64,000 bases of DNA from an uncultured Lachnospiraceae bacterium (GTDB taxonomy: Bacteria; Bacillota; Clostridia; Lachnospirales; Lachnospiraceae): positions 1 through 64,000 of the forward strand of contig CAJUHP010000018.1 of assembly GCA_910586125.1 (NCBI GenBank). Reading direction: 5' to 3'. The translations under genes and the position numbers were made by a program. The first letter of the stretch is position 1; the number at the start of each line of letters is the position of its first letter. Below, one piece after another: positions 44,601 through 50,928 of the stretch. Below the pieces are notes generated by a model. The model worked only from the letters and a program-made list of their open reading frames with translations, did not search any database and was not told the DNA's origin.

Positions 44601-45716
44601 GGCGGTACGGCCGCAGGCGGACTGACGGTAAAGATTGTGCCGCAGGCAGACAGCATTCCTCCCGGAGACAGCAGCTATCTGGTGAAAGCCTATGTGTTTG
44701 ACACGGAGGAAAATGCGGCAAAGGCCAGGGAAGCTCTGGCGGGAAATGCGGCAGACTGGAACGAGGAAGGCCTTCTGGCGGTATATCCGTCCCGAAGGGA
44801 GGACGGCGTGGTGCTGCCTGCGGTGATGGATATGAATACAGGAGATCAGTACAGTCATACCTTGCAGGGATTATCGGCCCGGTACGCGGGAAAATGGATT
44901 CTGTTCTATGTCAGGATCTCATCCGGCAACGGGCAGGTCAGTTCCGGCTGGAGCGCAAACGGAGAGATCTGGCAGCTTCCCTTTGTAAAACTGCCGCCGC
45001 CGGCCGTATCGGTCACAAGCGGCGTGCGCAGCGTGACGGCATCCGTACAGACGAATCCGGATCTGCCGGCCAGCGAAGAAACATGGACCGCCAATCATAC
45101 GATTCTGGATTGGACCAGTGCAGAGTTGGCCGACGCCGCCTATGTGACGCTGACCAAGAAGAACACGGACGGAACAGACAAAACCGCGTATGCCTATCGG
45201 ATTCTGGAAACGGAGGAAGAGACGGATACCGGAAGCGTCCGCCATGCGGTGGTTGAGCGGTATCAGGAGGAGTCATCCGGCGCAGGAGATACGGCCGGAA
45301 GCTGGCAGGAGGTCGGGAGGGCTTCCTGGATACTGGACGAAAACGAAACCTGGCTTTTGCAGAAGCCGGAGGGTACCGATCCGGGCGGCAGCCAGACGGC
45401 CGTTTTGGAGCTGTCGGATTACAGCTTCCCGGTGAGCGGTTCCTATACGGAAGCAGAGCTGGTGACGCTTTATACCATAGAGCCGAAAGCGGTTCTGGAA
45501 ATGGTATGCGAGGACGGCGGTTTTGGCTATACGCTGATTCTGCCGGATGCGGACAGTCTGGTTCCAAAGGAGGGGATCACGATTTCCGACGCGAATCTGC
45601 GTGTGACAGAGTCGGTGGAGATACAGGCGGACTGTAGGGAAAATCTTCCCGACGGCAGCAGCTACAGCAGCGCCTATGTGCGTTCCGATGCGTATACCGC
45701 CGTATTCGGCAATTAG
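35691..45716 (+). CDS. Giant prepilin-like adhesin with GLUG-type repeats (3341 residues)
   Basis: Residues 1-35 are a class III-free, classic type IV prepilin leader: basic MRKGFWKKG, prepilin peptidase site G9/F10, the conserved glutamate at mature position 5 (FTLMEV) and a hydrophobic helix to AIGIPAAI. Residues about 40-510 are a mixed pilin-like and beta-rich region. From about 525 to 2220 run dozens of GLUG-like units of about 45 residues, typically G-G-I-(I/V/A)-G-x-N, then I-x-x-C-x-N-x-G-x-V. Residues about 2335-3341 are beta-sandwich-like with FnIII-like repeats. No LPXTG, no membrane segment at the end. Start is ATG after AAAGGAAGGAAC, 27 bases after pilT. It would be anchored in the pilus by its N-terminal helix, as a tip or side adhesin. 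Confidence 0.85.
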   Translation: MRKGFWKKGFTLMEVIVVLVILTILLAIGIPAAINYMKLAEFRRNESHAKTAYLAAESVLTWYRASGEWEEFCREVVHNGICNDTFEEDDERSGRIYTVFLDRAERDVDSSDLVRTLLSQSALLQEFSDSAVAIEIDIETGQVYSAFYGTRCEGLSYHPQEENSALVDISAAGDSRSYENRREYLLGYYSAEDVTNVVDLKPTRLKITTINLVNSETLTLNWSSNSRHDNLDVTFHIAFYQENGDSTEQELFSADINLSDLIGSGYGESNPMAGLKLTTADNLDAGLWYFPMTYDRERGRFSLVLDAMMSAKLMERLEKASAETGDEAEQSLIRSYSTSITRLGHSVSGSPAPALSLLEPQDIYAVISVFPTYENLDGDSREYRAGSPVQSNTENTLFAGAEKKGGGTAEISAQINRYRHLSNIRYCGEWNQASYTLTGRNMDWLASGTGIYCDTQISTPEGSRKVLLWQEAAGGLDFPSIGKLPAGQTLSGGPDTLLSNLQLGADSMPDDAAVEEIYTASHSGKYTRYLGLFGEIEGAVRDLTLLNPVLRLVGEAPDGSEEAASRWKHLWGVGILCGRSEGSLENITVRSGAGGRSASVRVWLAEREKAEESAPLGAGGLVGILAKAEADGTLGSLDDPARMKAVNLTMAGTVNGILPAPALSESAENRSAGEMARDVQALFYGTGGIIGCGQVSGVSITNCKNTAAVTGNLLTGGIIGRLTGDYAGDAGQAPASGSSISSIRECHNEGLVLCSTPHSETTWEGRYFGGILGFGEQVWIQMSSSASGRASSYRYTEAQREQVLLGQYVGGILGYGVSSQLTGCSTRRDGYVLGSDYVGGIAGGLSNNIAQVIRGEESGVTVTVNACYVIGNRYVGGIVGKNGDGSEESVIEDCVNNGVAAGYDRFIGGIVGYNGDKGTVKDCASYLSDYDNSVFQMITETWNTAGDCVGGLAGYNSGQILFEENAQVTVKSVSSIVVGRNFAGGIIGFNDAAGTLRVGYTLIGGRIYGYGDGIGGCIGLNAAEDVLKQELTIRPTSVTGRYCVGGAIGANVVDLSTDLTMDGFHVDNRLGSMEGTAFTGGVIGYQRTYTAEQLNEEAQKAGISGEEAGGSLLLACLLAGREESGGSAGGEGQEEAAWLPRIGDDCLPTEVLPSKNENTLILSRKNGMAENNNISIRSCIYTGGIIGVSEKESRLILRNCKNTGNLSLISGEDLSGGVSLKAYLEYAGIVLTDEQKSQIPDILVHMSGGVISANLEKHVIDSCVNTGNMSGFVGLGGIVSFNSGGVFNCVLEGNFGSAALDCIGGIAGLNGCVKTGEFFSYQDINNRIWQYTSGTIAGCLTQAGRTVSGRHYVGGIAGLNLEGALLTDSGNQAGISAAGNYTGGIAGANAGTIRVAADTGAGRRVIQSASGYGVGGIAGWNQTGGLVEAVLSGQNDLVVVNDKVRILADQKAGGILGINEGSLLSRDGGGYLVCEAEEIRTRSGYAGGIVGEAKGGEIRLVKNKSTLVTADRGEAGGIVAVNQSGMTLKNCINSGDVNSDSGYAGGIAAENYGTITDCRVEDADRTLIIQSRQKDAVGAVCAVNYENAKIENSAPMGSVRLSGQAQTAGGITGRNEGLITGGSAGQVNLTMPAVALQANNGALSVGGAAGTNAGVIENITVNGFRLLDFYDNRYLGGIAGRNLEGALVQNCTFAGGTMTERKGSGAAGNCYGGIAGENSGALENCTVKEITIEADGVYTATSTSTAKQKEALSSHIGGVAGKNEESGRITGCLIDGNTTSSIVIDNGMAGGIAGYNKGVITLSGDSSVKTLMQGRDGRERADSVQELAENAERAGIRGDANFVDWPADNYSLENFYYNNTKNKVTDGRSLQLVMTTNGNLGGITAYNAPSGRVDYCATGNWYLNNRSDAIGVGTGGIIGMNESEHDLSFLLNRAFVGRQLTSNNTNRFAGGIIGNQNNTTRSRWTIRNCVNYGTVYCLRTHYSGGILGQWTGSGGTIENCRNYGNLQTTYEAGWVGAAGGIVAQLYHAYEGHEYNLIGCGNYGNIYGRTGQSTANCANDSAGILGNITAYGTDVAGQGQKFTIQVLDCVNGSGVEIYSASMASGIVGFFSCDGPTVEKIKNATGRIELRIERCRNFAKVLKGKSFAAGIFGDRYGTEGGANTTLADCFSLDQEAQYYAPSGYPLISLNTGNSSPQGEMATGRNYYLWGFGNGNVDSFRVNTGNQVTIPDPTGNVSRAGAKVAYYLSIQGKQYFVTLNPGQKFSKNNLKIEGNTVIYTSGKNTYSVGEVLFEINENTDYNSIGAVTGSGSRYDTHVRTAWYRRELGSGWDAAVKKMPAPRSVSLSRDGSSVKIGVEPSGGSDPFCYSGTLYLLTDDGERQEILSDIVFYSENYQVELAPEYAMAKGKLVMEVCAGSMYEDVSWSEPVSSDQIPLDLAALPNPQIRMELNRIENGTGGTAYSYRFHLTNPEDYRDFNNYEISIKFMSPGSSNQTELKLVLDAQGNVLDNQWQMKSDSLQQLLVQACPLDGNSLPSSEVSVPVYLPASTPLIVLGKQNGNGVAVPGGYAEGTNLQDLRVTVTLDASASGIVTTPPVYRAELIGTWEENGETITAVLAAADMLTASNGSSKAVFTGLAEYISRAAEIRVRIWYAESGLGPVYTWHSLPGADGANLYTLVNAEDGGANAQWEYGYSTLLDVMDAADPLQNCRWSSDPLFYWLPRPNLAAVGSSLTPQFDADSRLQYVFSWDQDPGEYQPGQTYLVSLTGIRGGDRVTILSGVEVSDNTYTADAENWTYEQVELTVTRKGDAAGGSVGLSSTGTYQAGQRLPRPSQPSAVNPDVNELYYAVEWLPVVPEDGCASYEITLQPYAEDGVTLEAPQKLGEIPAGKVQENGMYNTVLNLEPYAGKRALLYITAKADAADLRYVDSVAGISCELAIPSRIGTPHVTWGKSWNYDRTSPVPAADFEQSGSVPGGTAAGGLTVKIVPQADSIPPGDSSYLVKAYVFDTEENAAKAREALAGNAADWNEEGLLAVYPSRREDGVVLPAVMDMNTGDQYSHTLQGLSARYAGKWILFYVRISSGNGQVSSGWSANGEIWQLPFVKLPPPAVSVTSGVRSVTASVQTNPDLPASEETWTANHTILDWTSAELADAAYVTLTKKNTDGTDKTAYAYRILETEEETDTGSVRHAVVERYQEESSGAGDTAGSWQEVGRASWILDENETWLLQKPEGTDPGGSQTAVLELSDYSFPVSGSYTEAELVTLYTIEPKAVLEMVCEDGGFGYTLILPDADSLVPKEGITISDANLRVTESVEIQADCRENLPDGSSYSSAYVRSDAYTAVFGN

Positions 45717-45731
45717 GAAAGGGAGCGGCAG

Positions 45732-46469
45732 ATGAAAACGGAATCCCAAAAGGGGTCGTCCCTGGCTGTAGTGATATGTATCTCGGCGCTTTTTCTGGCG
45801 TTTGCCCTGGCAATGCTCTACACGGCGGGACTGCTTCTGTCTCAGGCGAATCAGAGGCTGAGACAGGAGCGCAGCTACCAGCTGGCGCAGAGCTTTGCCA
45901 AAGCGCTGGGAGAGGAACTGAAACGATATCAGAAACCGGAAGAAGCGCCGGAGAAAACATTTTATACCTATGCCTGCCAGTTTCTGGACGGGGTGTACGG
46001 CGAATACGATCCGGATCACCCGGAGGCCACCGTATTTCATTATACGGCGGCCATGCCGGAGGGCGAGGACGCCGCGCCGTACGGAGAGATCCGTGTGGTT
46101 TTGTACAAGGAGGCCAATCAGGAACAGGAAGGCAGTATGTCCGGTGTACTGTCTCCGGCAGAAGGACCGGATGCAATTATCAATGAAAGAATTCTGCGGT
46201 ATGTTTTTACCGTGGAGGTGACGGCAAAAGTGGACGGCGCGTCGTACAGCTATCGGACCGAATACCGCCAGATGGCGGTTTACGAGGCGGAATTTCAGTG
46301 CGGAGATCGGGTTGTAGTCTGGAATAAGGACGATAATCAGTGGCATTATGAAACTTCTTTGGGGACGCCCGTTTTGGAACAGGACGGCGATATCCGGTAT
46401 ACGTTTCAGCCTGGTCAGATCAAGCGCTGTGAGTTTGCGGACGCCGTTTATGTGGGGGAGGAGTCATGA
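45732..46469 (+). CDS. Minor pilin-like protein, PilX-type
   Basis: A 245-residue protein with a leader MKTESQKGSSLAVVICISALFLAFALAM: the basic-plus-glycine start and hydrophobic helix of PilX-like minor pilins, but without a glutamate at mature position 5. The rest is a soluble domain with strands (VFTVEVTAKVDGASYSYRTEYRQM). It lies 15 bases after the giant gene and overlaps the next by 4 bases. It probably primes assembly or stabilises the pilus tip together with the two genes that follow. The family is inferred by position and leader. Confidence 0.65.
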   Translation: MKTESQKGSSLAVVICISALFLAFALAMLYTAGLLLSQANQRLRQERSYQLAQSFAKALGEELKRYQKPEEAPEKTFYTYACQFLDGVYGEYDPDHPEATVFHYTAAMPEGEDAAPYGEIRVVLYKEANQEQEGSMSGVLSPAEGPDAIINERILRYVFTVEVTAKVDGASYSYRTEYRQMAVYEAEFQCGDRVVVWNKDDNQWHYETSLGTPVLEQDGDIRYTFQPGQIKRCEFADAVYVGEES

Positions 46470-46855
46470 AAAAACATAAAATCCGTCCCCGTTCAGGGGA
46501 ATCGCTGGCGGAAATCCTGGTCAGTACGCTGATTTTTCTGATGATGGTCGCAGTGCTGCAGGGGGCGGTTTCCTTTGCAACCAATGCGCAGAGACGCAGC
46601 CGGCAGATCCGCAAAACCAACCAGGAAATCTGCCTGGCGCTGCGCAAAACCCCCTCGGTTTCCAGCGGGAAGACCGCGGACTATATCTTTTCTCCTGACG
46701 GGAACGAGAGCAACCAACTTTTTACTGTGCGGGTATCTCTTCAGACAAAGACCGTCTCCTACGTGGACGAGGAGGGGCAGACGCAGACCAGTGTTTTTTT
46801 CGTATTTGAACCGGAGGAGACCGGCGGGGCGGACGCAGGGGGTGAGACGCCTTGA
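46466..46855 (+). CDS. Minor prepilin, PilV/GspI-like
   Basis: A 129-residue protein with leader RPRSG/ESLAEILVSTLIFLMMVAVLQGA: cleavage after Gly11 and glutamate at mature position 5 (Glu16). The soluble part is short (about 90 residues). The start ATG overlaps the previous stop (ATGA), and its own stop overlaps the TTG start of the next gene, showing translational coupling. Such small pilins commonly form the initiating tip complex. Confidence 0.75.
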   Translation: MKKHKIRPRSGESLAEILVSTLIFLMMVAVLQGAVSFATNAQRRSRQIRKTNQEICLALRKTPSVSSGKTADYIFSPDGNESNQLFTVRVSLQTKTVSYVDEEGQTQTSVFFVFEPEETGGADAGGETP

Positions 46856-47634
46856 GAAAACGGAAAAAGAACCGGCAGGCGGGGACGACGCTGGTGGAGA
46901 TGGTGGTGACGCTCCTGCTGTTCAGTATTTTGATGGGAATGATTGTTGGCATACTCAGTCCGGCGGCCAAGATTTTTATCCGCATGCAGCGGCTGCAGTA
47001 CGCCCAGGCAATTGTGGACAATACGATCCAGCAGCTTCGCAGCCTGACGGAGGAAGCGACAGAATACTTAAAAATATATGAGGACTGCAGCCCGCAGACG
47101 GATCTTTCGCAGGCGGGAACCGGTGGAAATGCCGGCGGCCAGGGCGCGGCAGAAGGGCTGGCCCTGGAATTTGTCAATGCCGAAGGCTATATCGTGCTGA
47201 TTTCAGCCCAGGGCTGCGAGAAAACAGGACTGTATCAGAGTGACCAGAGAGTGGGGGAGACAGAGGCTGTGGAGGGCGGGAGACTGTTGGCCCGCTATTA
47301 TGCCCCTTCTGGCGTCTCGGACACCTATGAATATATCTGGAAAAGGGAAGATCCGGCCGGAGCCGGTTGGGAGATGGCAGCCCGCGCTGTGGGGCGTGTC
47401 TTTCCCGAAGGATACTATATGGGAAATGATCTGGAGATCATGTTCTTTTATCCGGAGGATGCGGCAGGGAACATTCCGGCGGAGACGGAGGCGGTGCGTT
47501 ATCTGGAAGCGGAGGTGCGCCTTTACCGCGACGGCGGGGAGGGAAGGGTTCTGGCGGCGCAGGAGCGCGTCGTGCTGGATTTCCGCTATCCTCTGGTGCG
47601 CAACGATCAGGTGACGGCCCGCACCGTTCCGTAG
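46852..47634 (+). CDS. Minor prepilin, PilW/GspJ-like
   Basis: A 260-residue protein, leader MRKRKKNRQAG/TTLVEMVVTLLLFSILMGM with Gly11 cleavage and glutamate at mature position 5. The C-terminal part is a pilin-like beta domain ending DFRYPLVRNDQVTARTVP. The start is TTG (46852) after GGGGGTGAG and overlaps the previous gene by 4 bases. It should be a component of the tip complex. A gap of 226 bases to the major pilin follows. Confidence 0.75.
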   Translation: MRKRKKNRQAGTTLVEMVVTLLLFSILMGMIVGILSPAAKIFIRMQRLQYAQAIVDNTIQQLRSLTEEATEYLKIYEDCSPQTDLSQAGTGGNAGGQGAAEGLALEFVNAEGYIVLISAQGCEKTGLYQSDQRVGETEAVEGGRLLARYYAPSGVSDTYEYIWKREDPAGAGWEMAARAVGRVFPEGYYMGNDLEIMFFYPEDAAGNIPAETEAVRYLEAEVRLYRDGGEGRVLAAQERVVLDFRYPLVRNDQVTARTVP

Positions 47635-47860
47635 GCGGACGGATCGCCGTATGGAAAGGTGTGGCACCGGCGCGGAAGGAACGCGCTTACGGCGGCAGGT
47701 AAAAACGAATATGGATACGGCTCATTTGCCGTGTTTATAGATAGAAACTATTGACGGCAGATTCTGAGACGGCGGTCTTCCGGGGACCGCAGGATTGGAA
47801 GCTGTCCCCCATGACGGCCCGAAACGGGCTGCATGCGTACCCTGAGAAAAGGAGAACATT
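47635..47860 (+). promoter_or_regulatory. Structured leader upstream of the major pilin gene
   Basis: The gap holds GC-rich potential stems, including GCGGTC with GACCGC near 47773-47792 and GCCCG-AAA-CGGGC near 47816-47830, and a ribosome site AAAGGAG before the start. TTGACG at about 47753 could be a -35 but no good -10 follows. I compared it by eye with the c-di-GMP-I and -II consensus motifs and found no match. It could be a separate promoter plus an RNA structure stabilising the pilin mRNA. Confidence 0.35.
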
Positions 47861-48325
47861 ATGCTTCAAAGATGGAAAAAGAACAGCAAAAAGGGTTTTA
47901 CCCTGGTAGAACTGATTGTGGTCCTGGTGATTCTGGCGATTCTGGCCGCGCTCTTGATTCCGGCGCTGACGGGATACATTGATAAGGCGAAGGAGAAGCA
48001 GATTATCGCGGAGACCAGACAGGTGGTGATGGCGGCGCAGACGTTGGCGGATGAGCTGTATGCGCAGGATGCTACAAAAAATATAACATTCGATGACACA
48101 TCAGATGTTGCCAATAGGGTTGTGGCTAAAAGTGAAGTGGCAAAATTGGCAGAGGTAAAAGCTGAGTATATTGTAGAGATTAAGGTTGGAAACCCCACCG
48201 ACAACAACACTAAAGACAGGGCTGGTGTGGTAATAGAGGTGAAATACACAAGAGATGGTAAGACTTGTACATATACAAAAACCAATCCGAGTGAGCCAGG
48301 AAAATATGAGTTCACAACACCATAA
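47861..48325 (+). CDS. pilA: Major type IV pilin PilA-like
   Basis: A 154-residue prepilin: leader MLQRWKKNSKKG, cleavage after Gly12, then FTLVELIVVLVILAILAALLIPAL with Glu17 at mature position 5, and an alpha-1 helix (YIDKAKEKQIIAETRQVVMAAQTL). The C-terminal half from about residue 68 is Lys/Thr/Asn-rich and its DNA is clearly more AT-rich than the N-terminal half and neighbours, suggesting that the surface domain was exchanged. No disulfide loop is obvious. AAAAGGAGAACATT precedes the start. Major versus minor is inferred from size and its own leader region. Confidence 0.82.
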   Translation: MLQRWKKNSKKGFTLVELIVVLVILAILAALLIPALTGYIDKAKEKQIIAETRQVVMAAQTLADELYAQDATKNITFDDTSDVANRVVAKSEVAKLAEVKAEYIVEIKVGNPTDNNTKDRAGVVIEVKYTRDGKTCTYTKTNPSEPGKYEFTTP

Positions 48326-48400
48326 TAACAAATTTGCCATAAAAACGTTCTAAACAATTTTGCAGTCAGTACATCCATCAAGTAAGGAACCGGAAGCCCA

Positions 48401-48877
48401 ATGAAGATAGTAACCCAGGATACCAGTTATACCAAAGAAAACCAAAGACACAGATGGGCGGTATGTATTCTCACCGTCCTGACCATCACACTGGCAGTCC
48501 TGACAGCGGCCATCCCCGGCATCCTGCTTATGCTGCGCCGCGCCGACGCCCAGGTGGCTCTCGGTAATGCCAAGTCTCTGCGGTTAGCGCTGGAGATGGC
48601 GGCGCTGGAATGCTATGCGTCGGACCGGCCCTTTGCGGACGCCTCCTGTGAGGGAGGCGTTGCCGGGGAGGTTCTGACCAGAGTGCTGACAGACAGCAAA
48701 GCGCCCGGAGATTTCTGGGTTTTACAAACAGATGAAAGCGGCTATGAACTGCGGCGCTTTCTCTATCAGGAAGGTGATTTTACCGTAATGTATCAAAAAG
48801 AACCACTGACCTATGAAGTTTACTACCGGCAGACTTTTATACAGACACACGATCCCCGAAGGGAGAAAGATTCATGA
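48401..48877 (+). CDS. Pilin-like membrane protein of unknown role
   Basis: A 158-residue protein with one long hydrophobic segment (about 22-45, ILTVLTITLAVLTAAIPGILL), followed by RADAQVALGNAKSLRLALEMAALECYA, which resembles the alpha-1 region of pilins. There is no prepilin peptidase site or position-5 glutamate. The start has weak upstream GGAA. The stop overlaps pilD (ATGA). It could be a pilin-like subunit that is not processed or an assembly factor. Confidence 0.6.
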   Translation: MKIVTQDTSYTKENQRHRWAVCILTVLTITLAVLTAAIPGILLMLRRADAQVALGNAKSLRLALEMAALECYASDRPFADASCEGGVAGEVLTRVLTDSKAPGDFWVLQTDESGYELRRFLYQEGDFTVMYQKEPLTYEVYYRQTFIQTHDPRREKDS

Positions 48878-49659
48878 TTGTTTTGGCACAGGGATTGTTT
48901 TGGCTTCTTCGCTTTGCGGCAGGAGCCTGTGCGTTCAGTTTTTTTAATGTTGTGATTTACCGTTTTCCCCTGGGGGAGAGCGTGGTGCGGGGACGCAGCC
49001 GCTGCATGGAGTGCGGGCGGATTTTGACGGCTGCGGAGCTGATTCCCTGTGTGAGCTATCTGATGCAGAGAGGCCGCTGCAAAAACTGCGGGGAAAAAAT
49101 TTCTCTGCGTCATCCGCTCATGGAACTGGCAGGAGGCGCAGCGTTCTGTTTGTGCGGCGCGCGGTTTGGCTATGGGGCCTGGGGGCTTTTGTCCCTGCAG
49201 GGACTGACCGCCTTTTTCTTTCTTGGAATTTTGTCCGTGATCGCCTGGATTGACTGGGATAGAAAAATGATTTATGACCAGTTTCCGGCAATGATCGCAT
49301 TCCTGGGCTCGGTGGCCTTGTGGCTGTTTCCCGAACACGGCCTGACAGACCGGCTGATCGGAGCTGTGATCGTGGCGCTTCCCATGCTTTTGCTGGCCTT
49401 TGCGGTGGAGGGGGCTTTTGGCGGCGGCGATATCAAACTGATGGCAGCCGGCGGATTCTTTTTGGGCTGGCGAAGCATTCTGGTGGCCATGCTGATCGGG
49501 TTGGTGACAGGCGCGGCCTACTGTGTCTCTATGCTGTGGAGGGGGCGCATGGCCCGCAAGGACAGCTTTGCGTTCGGGCCGTTTCTGGCGATTGGACTGA
49601 CGACAGCACTGTTCTGGGGCGACATGCTGGCCGGCTGGTATCTGGCCGTGCTGAGATAA
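48874..49659 (+). CDS. pilD: Prepilin peptidase PilD
   Basis: A 261-residue membrane enzyme that cuts prepilin leaders and methylates the new N-terminus. Zinc-binding cysteines are at 44, 47, 69 and 72 (CMEC, then CKNC), the catalytic aspartates in AWIDWDRKMIYD (Asp127) and GGGDIKLM (Asp186), and membrane segments cover much of residues 90-260. It should process all the leaders seen upstream. It starts by ATGA overlap with the previous gene and lies 24 bases before pilC. Confidence 0.92.
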   Translation: MIVLAQGLFWLLRFAAGACAFSFFNVVIYRFPLGESVVRGRSRCMECGRILTAAELIPCVSYLMQRGRCKNCGEKISLRHPLMELAGGAAFCLCGARFGYGAWGLLSLQGLTAFFFLGILSVIAWIDWDRKMIYDQFPAMIAFLGSVALWLFPEHGLTDRLIGAVIVALPMLLLAFAVEGAFGGGDIKLMAAGGFFLGWRSILVAMLIGLVTGAAYCVSMLWRGRMARKDSFAFGPFLAIGLTTALFWGDMLAGWYLAVLR

Positions 49660-49683
49660 ACGGAGGAAGAGAGGAGAGGCCAG

Positions 49684-50880
49684 ATGGCGCAATTCCGATA
49701 TACAGCCAAAGGAATGGACGGCAAAGTGATCCGCGGGAAGGCGGAGGCAGCAAGCGAGAGCGGCCTGCAGCAGCTTTTGAAGGAGCAGGGCCTGTATCTG
49801 ATCGAGGCGAAGGATATTCAGGCGGCGCGTGGGGGAGTGAAACTCTCCCCCAGGCTGCTGTCCTCGTTCTGCAAGGAACTCTCGGCCCTTTTGTCCGCCG
49901 GAATCAGCATTGTCCGGGCCTTGGAGATCGTGGCCGGAGAAGAAGGACTGACGGCGGGCTTTGAGCGGGTTCTGCGGGCGCTTGTCTCCGATCTGAAGAA
50001 AGGCGTCGGCCTGTCCGACGCCATGGAAGCACAGAACTGTTTTCCGGAGCTGATGCTGGGCATGGTCCGCTCCGGCGAAGGAAACGGCAATATTGACGAG
50101 GTCATGGAACGGCTGGCGCTGCACTACGAGAGAGAGGACCGGCTGCACCGGCAGGTGCAGTCGGCCATGGTATATCCCATGGTTCTGCTGGTGATGAGCG
50201 TGGCGGTGGTAATTCTGATCGTGACATTCATTCTGCCGCAGTTTGAGGAGCTGTTTGCCGGGATGGAGAGCCTGCCGGGTGTGACGGTGTTTCTGATGGC
50301 GGCCTCGGATTTTTTGGTGGAACAGTGGTATGTGCTGCTCCTTCTTCTGTGCATCGCGGGCATCATGATCCGCGTGACGCTTCGGATTTACTCGGTACGG
50401 CGGATGATCGACTATATCAAGGTACATATGCCGGTGGCAGGCCGGCTGAACAAGGTGATTTATACGGCGCGCTTTGCCAGGACGTTAAGCAGTCTGTATT
50501 CCGGCGGTATGCCCATTGTGCAGGCGCTGCAGACGGCCGGAGCTACCGTGGGCAATCTCTATGTGTCCGGGCAGTTTGACAAGGTGTCCTCGCAGGTGCG
50601 CAGCGGCGTTCCCTTATCGGCGGCGCTGGAGGATGTGGACGGTTTTCTGCACAAGCTCTCCAGCACGATTTTGGTGGGGGAGGAAAGCGGGCGGCTGGAT
50701 ACGATGCTCGACGCAATCGCCGCATCCATGGAGGAGGAGGCGGAGACCGCCACAAAGAAGCTGGTGACGATGCTGGAACCGATTCTGATCTGTGTGATGG
50801 CTCTGGTGGTGGGCTTTATTATAATCGCTGTGATGCTTCCGATCTATGAGTCGTACGGGACCATTGAGGGCGCAGCGTAA
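49684..50880 (+). CDS. pilC: Type IV pilus inner-membrane platform protein PilC
   Basis: A 398-residue GspF-type protein with two similar domains and membrane segments near 170-190, 215-235 and 370-390. Signs: SFCKELSALLSAGISIVRALEI (near 60), VRSGEGNGNIDEVMERLALHYE (near 135) and, in the second half, FARTLSSLYSGGMPIVQALQTAGA and VGEESGRLDTMLDAIA. It couples the ATPases to pilin assembly. Confidence 0.92.
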   Translation: MAQFRYTAKGMDGKVIRGKAEAASESGLQQLLKEQGLYLIEAKDIQAARGGVKLSPRLLSSFCKELSALLSAGISIVRALEIVAGEEGLTAGFERVLRALVSDLKKGVGLSDAMEAQNCFPELMLGMVRSGEGNGNIDEVMERLALHYEREDRLHRQVQSAMVYPMVLLVMSVAVVILIVTFILPQFEELFAGMESLPGVTVFLMAASDFLVEQWYVLLLLLCIAGIMIRVTLRIYSVRRMIDYIKVHMPVAGRLNKVIYTARFARTLSSLYSGGMPIVQALQTAGATVGNLYVSGQFDKVSSQVRSGVPLSAALEDVDGFLHKLSSTILVGEESGRLDTMLDAIAASMEEEAETATKKLVTMLEPILICVMALVVGFIIIAVMLPIYESYGTIEGAA

Positions 50881-50928
50881 AAGGAAGATTTCCAGACATG
50901 CTCTGGGGCGAGATACAAGGAGGAAAGG

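Noticed and set aside
47700..47860. c-di-GMP riboswitch before the major pilin
   Set aside because: I looked for the conserved blocks of classes I and II and did not find them; kept only as an unclassified structured leader.
48823..50427. A 534-codon open frame on the minus strand opposite pilD and pilC
   Set aside because: It is a shadow of pilD/pilC. Its protein is rich in His/Gln/Arg with no recognisable domain and it runs opposite two certain genes.
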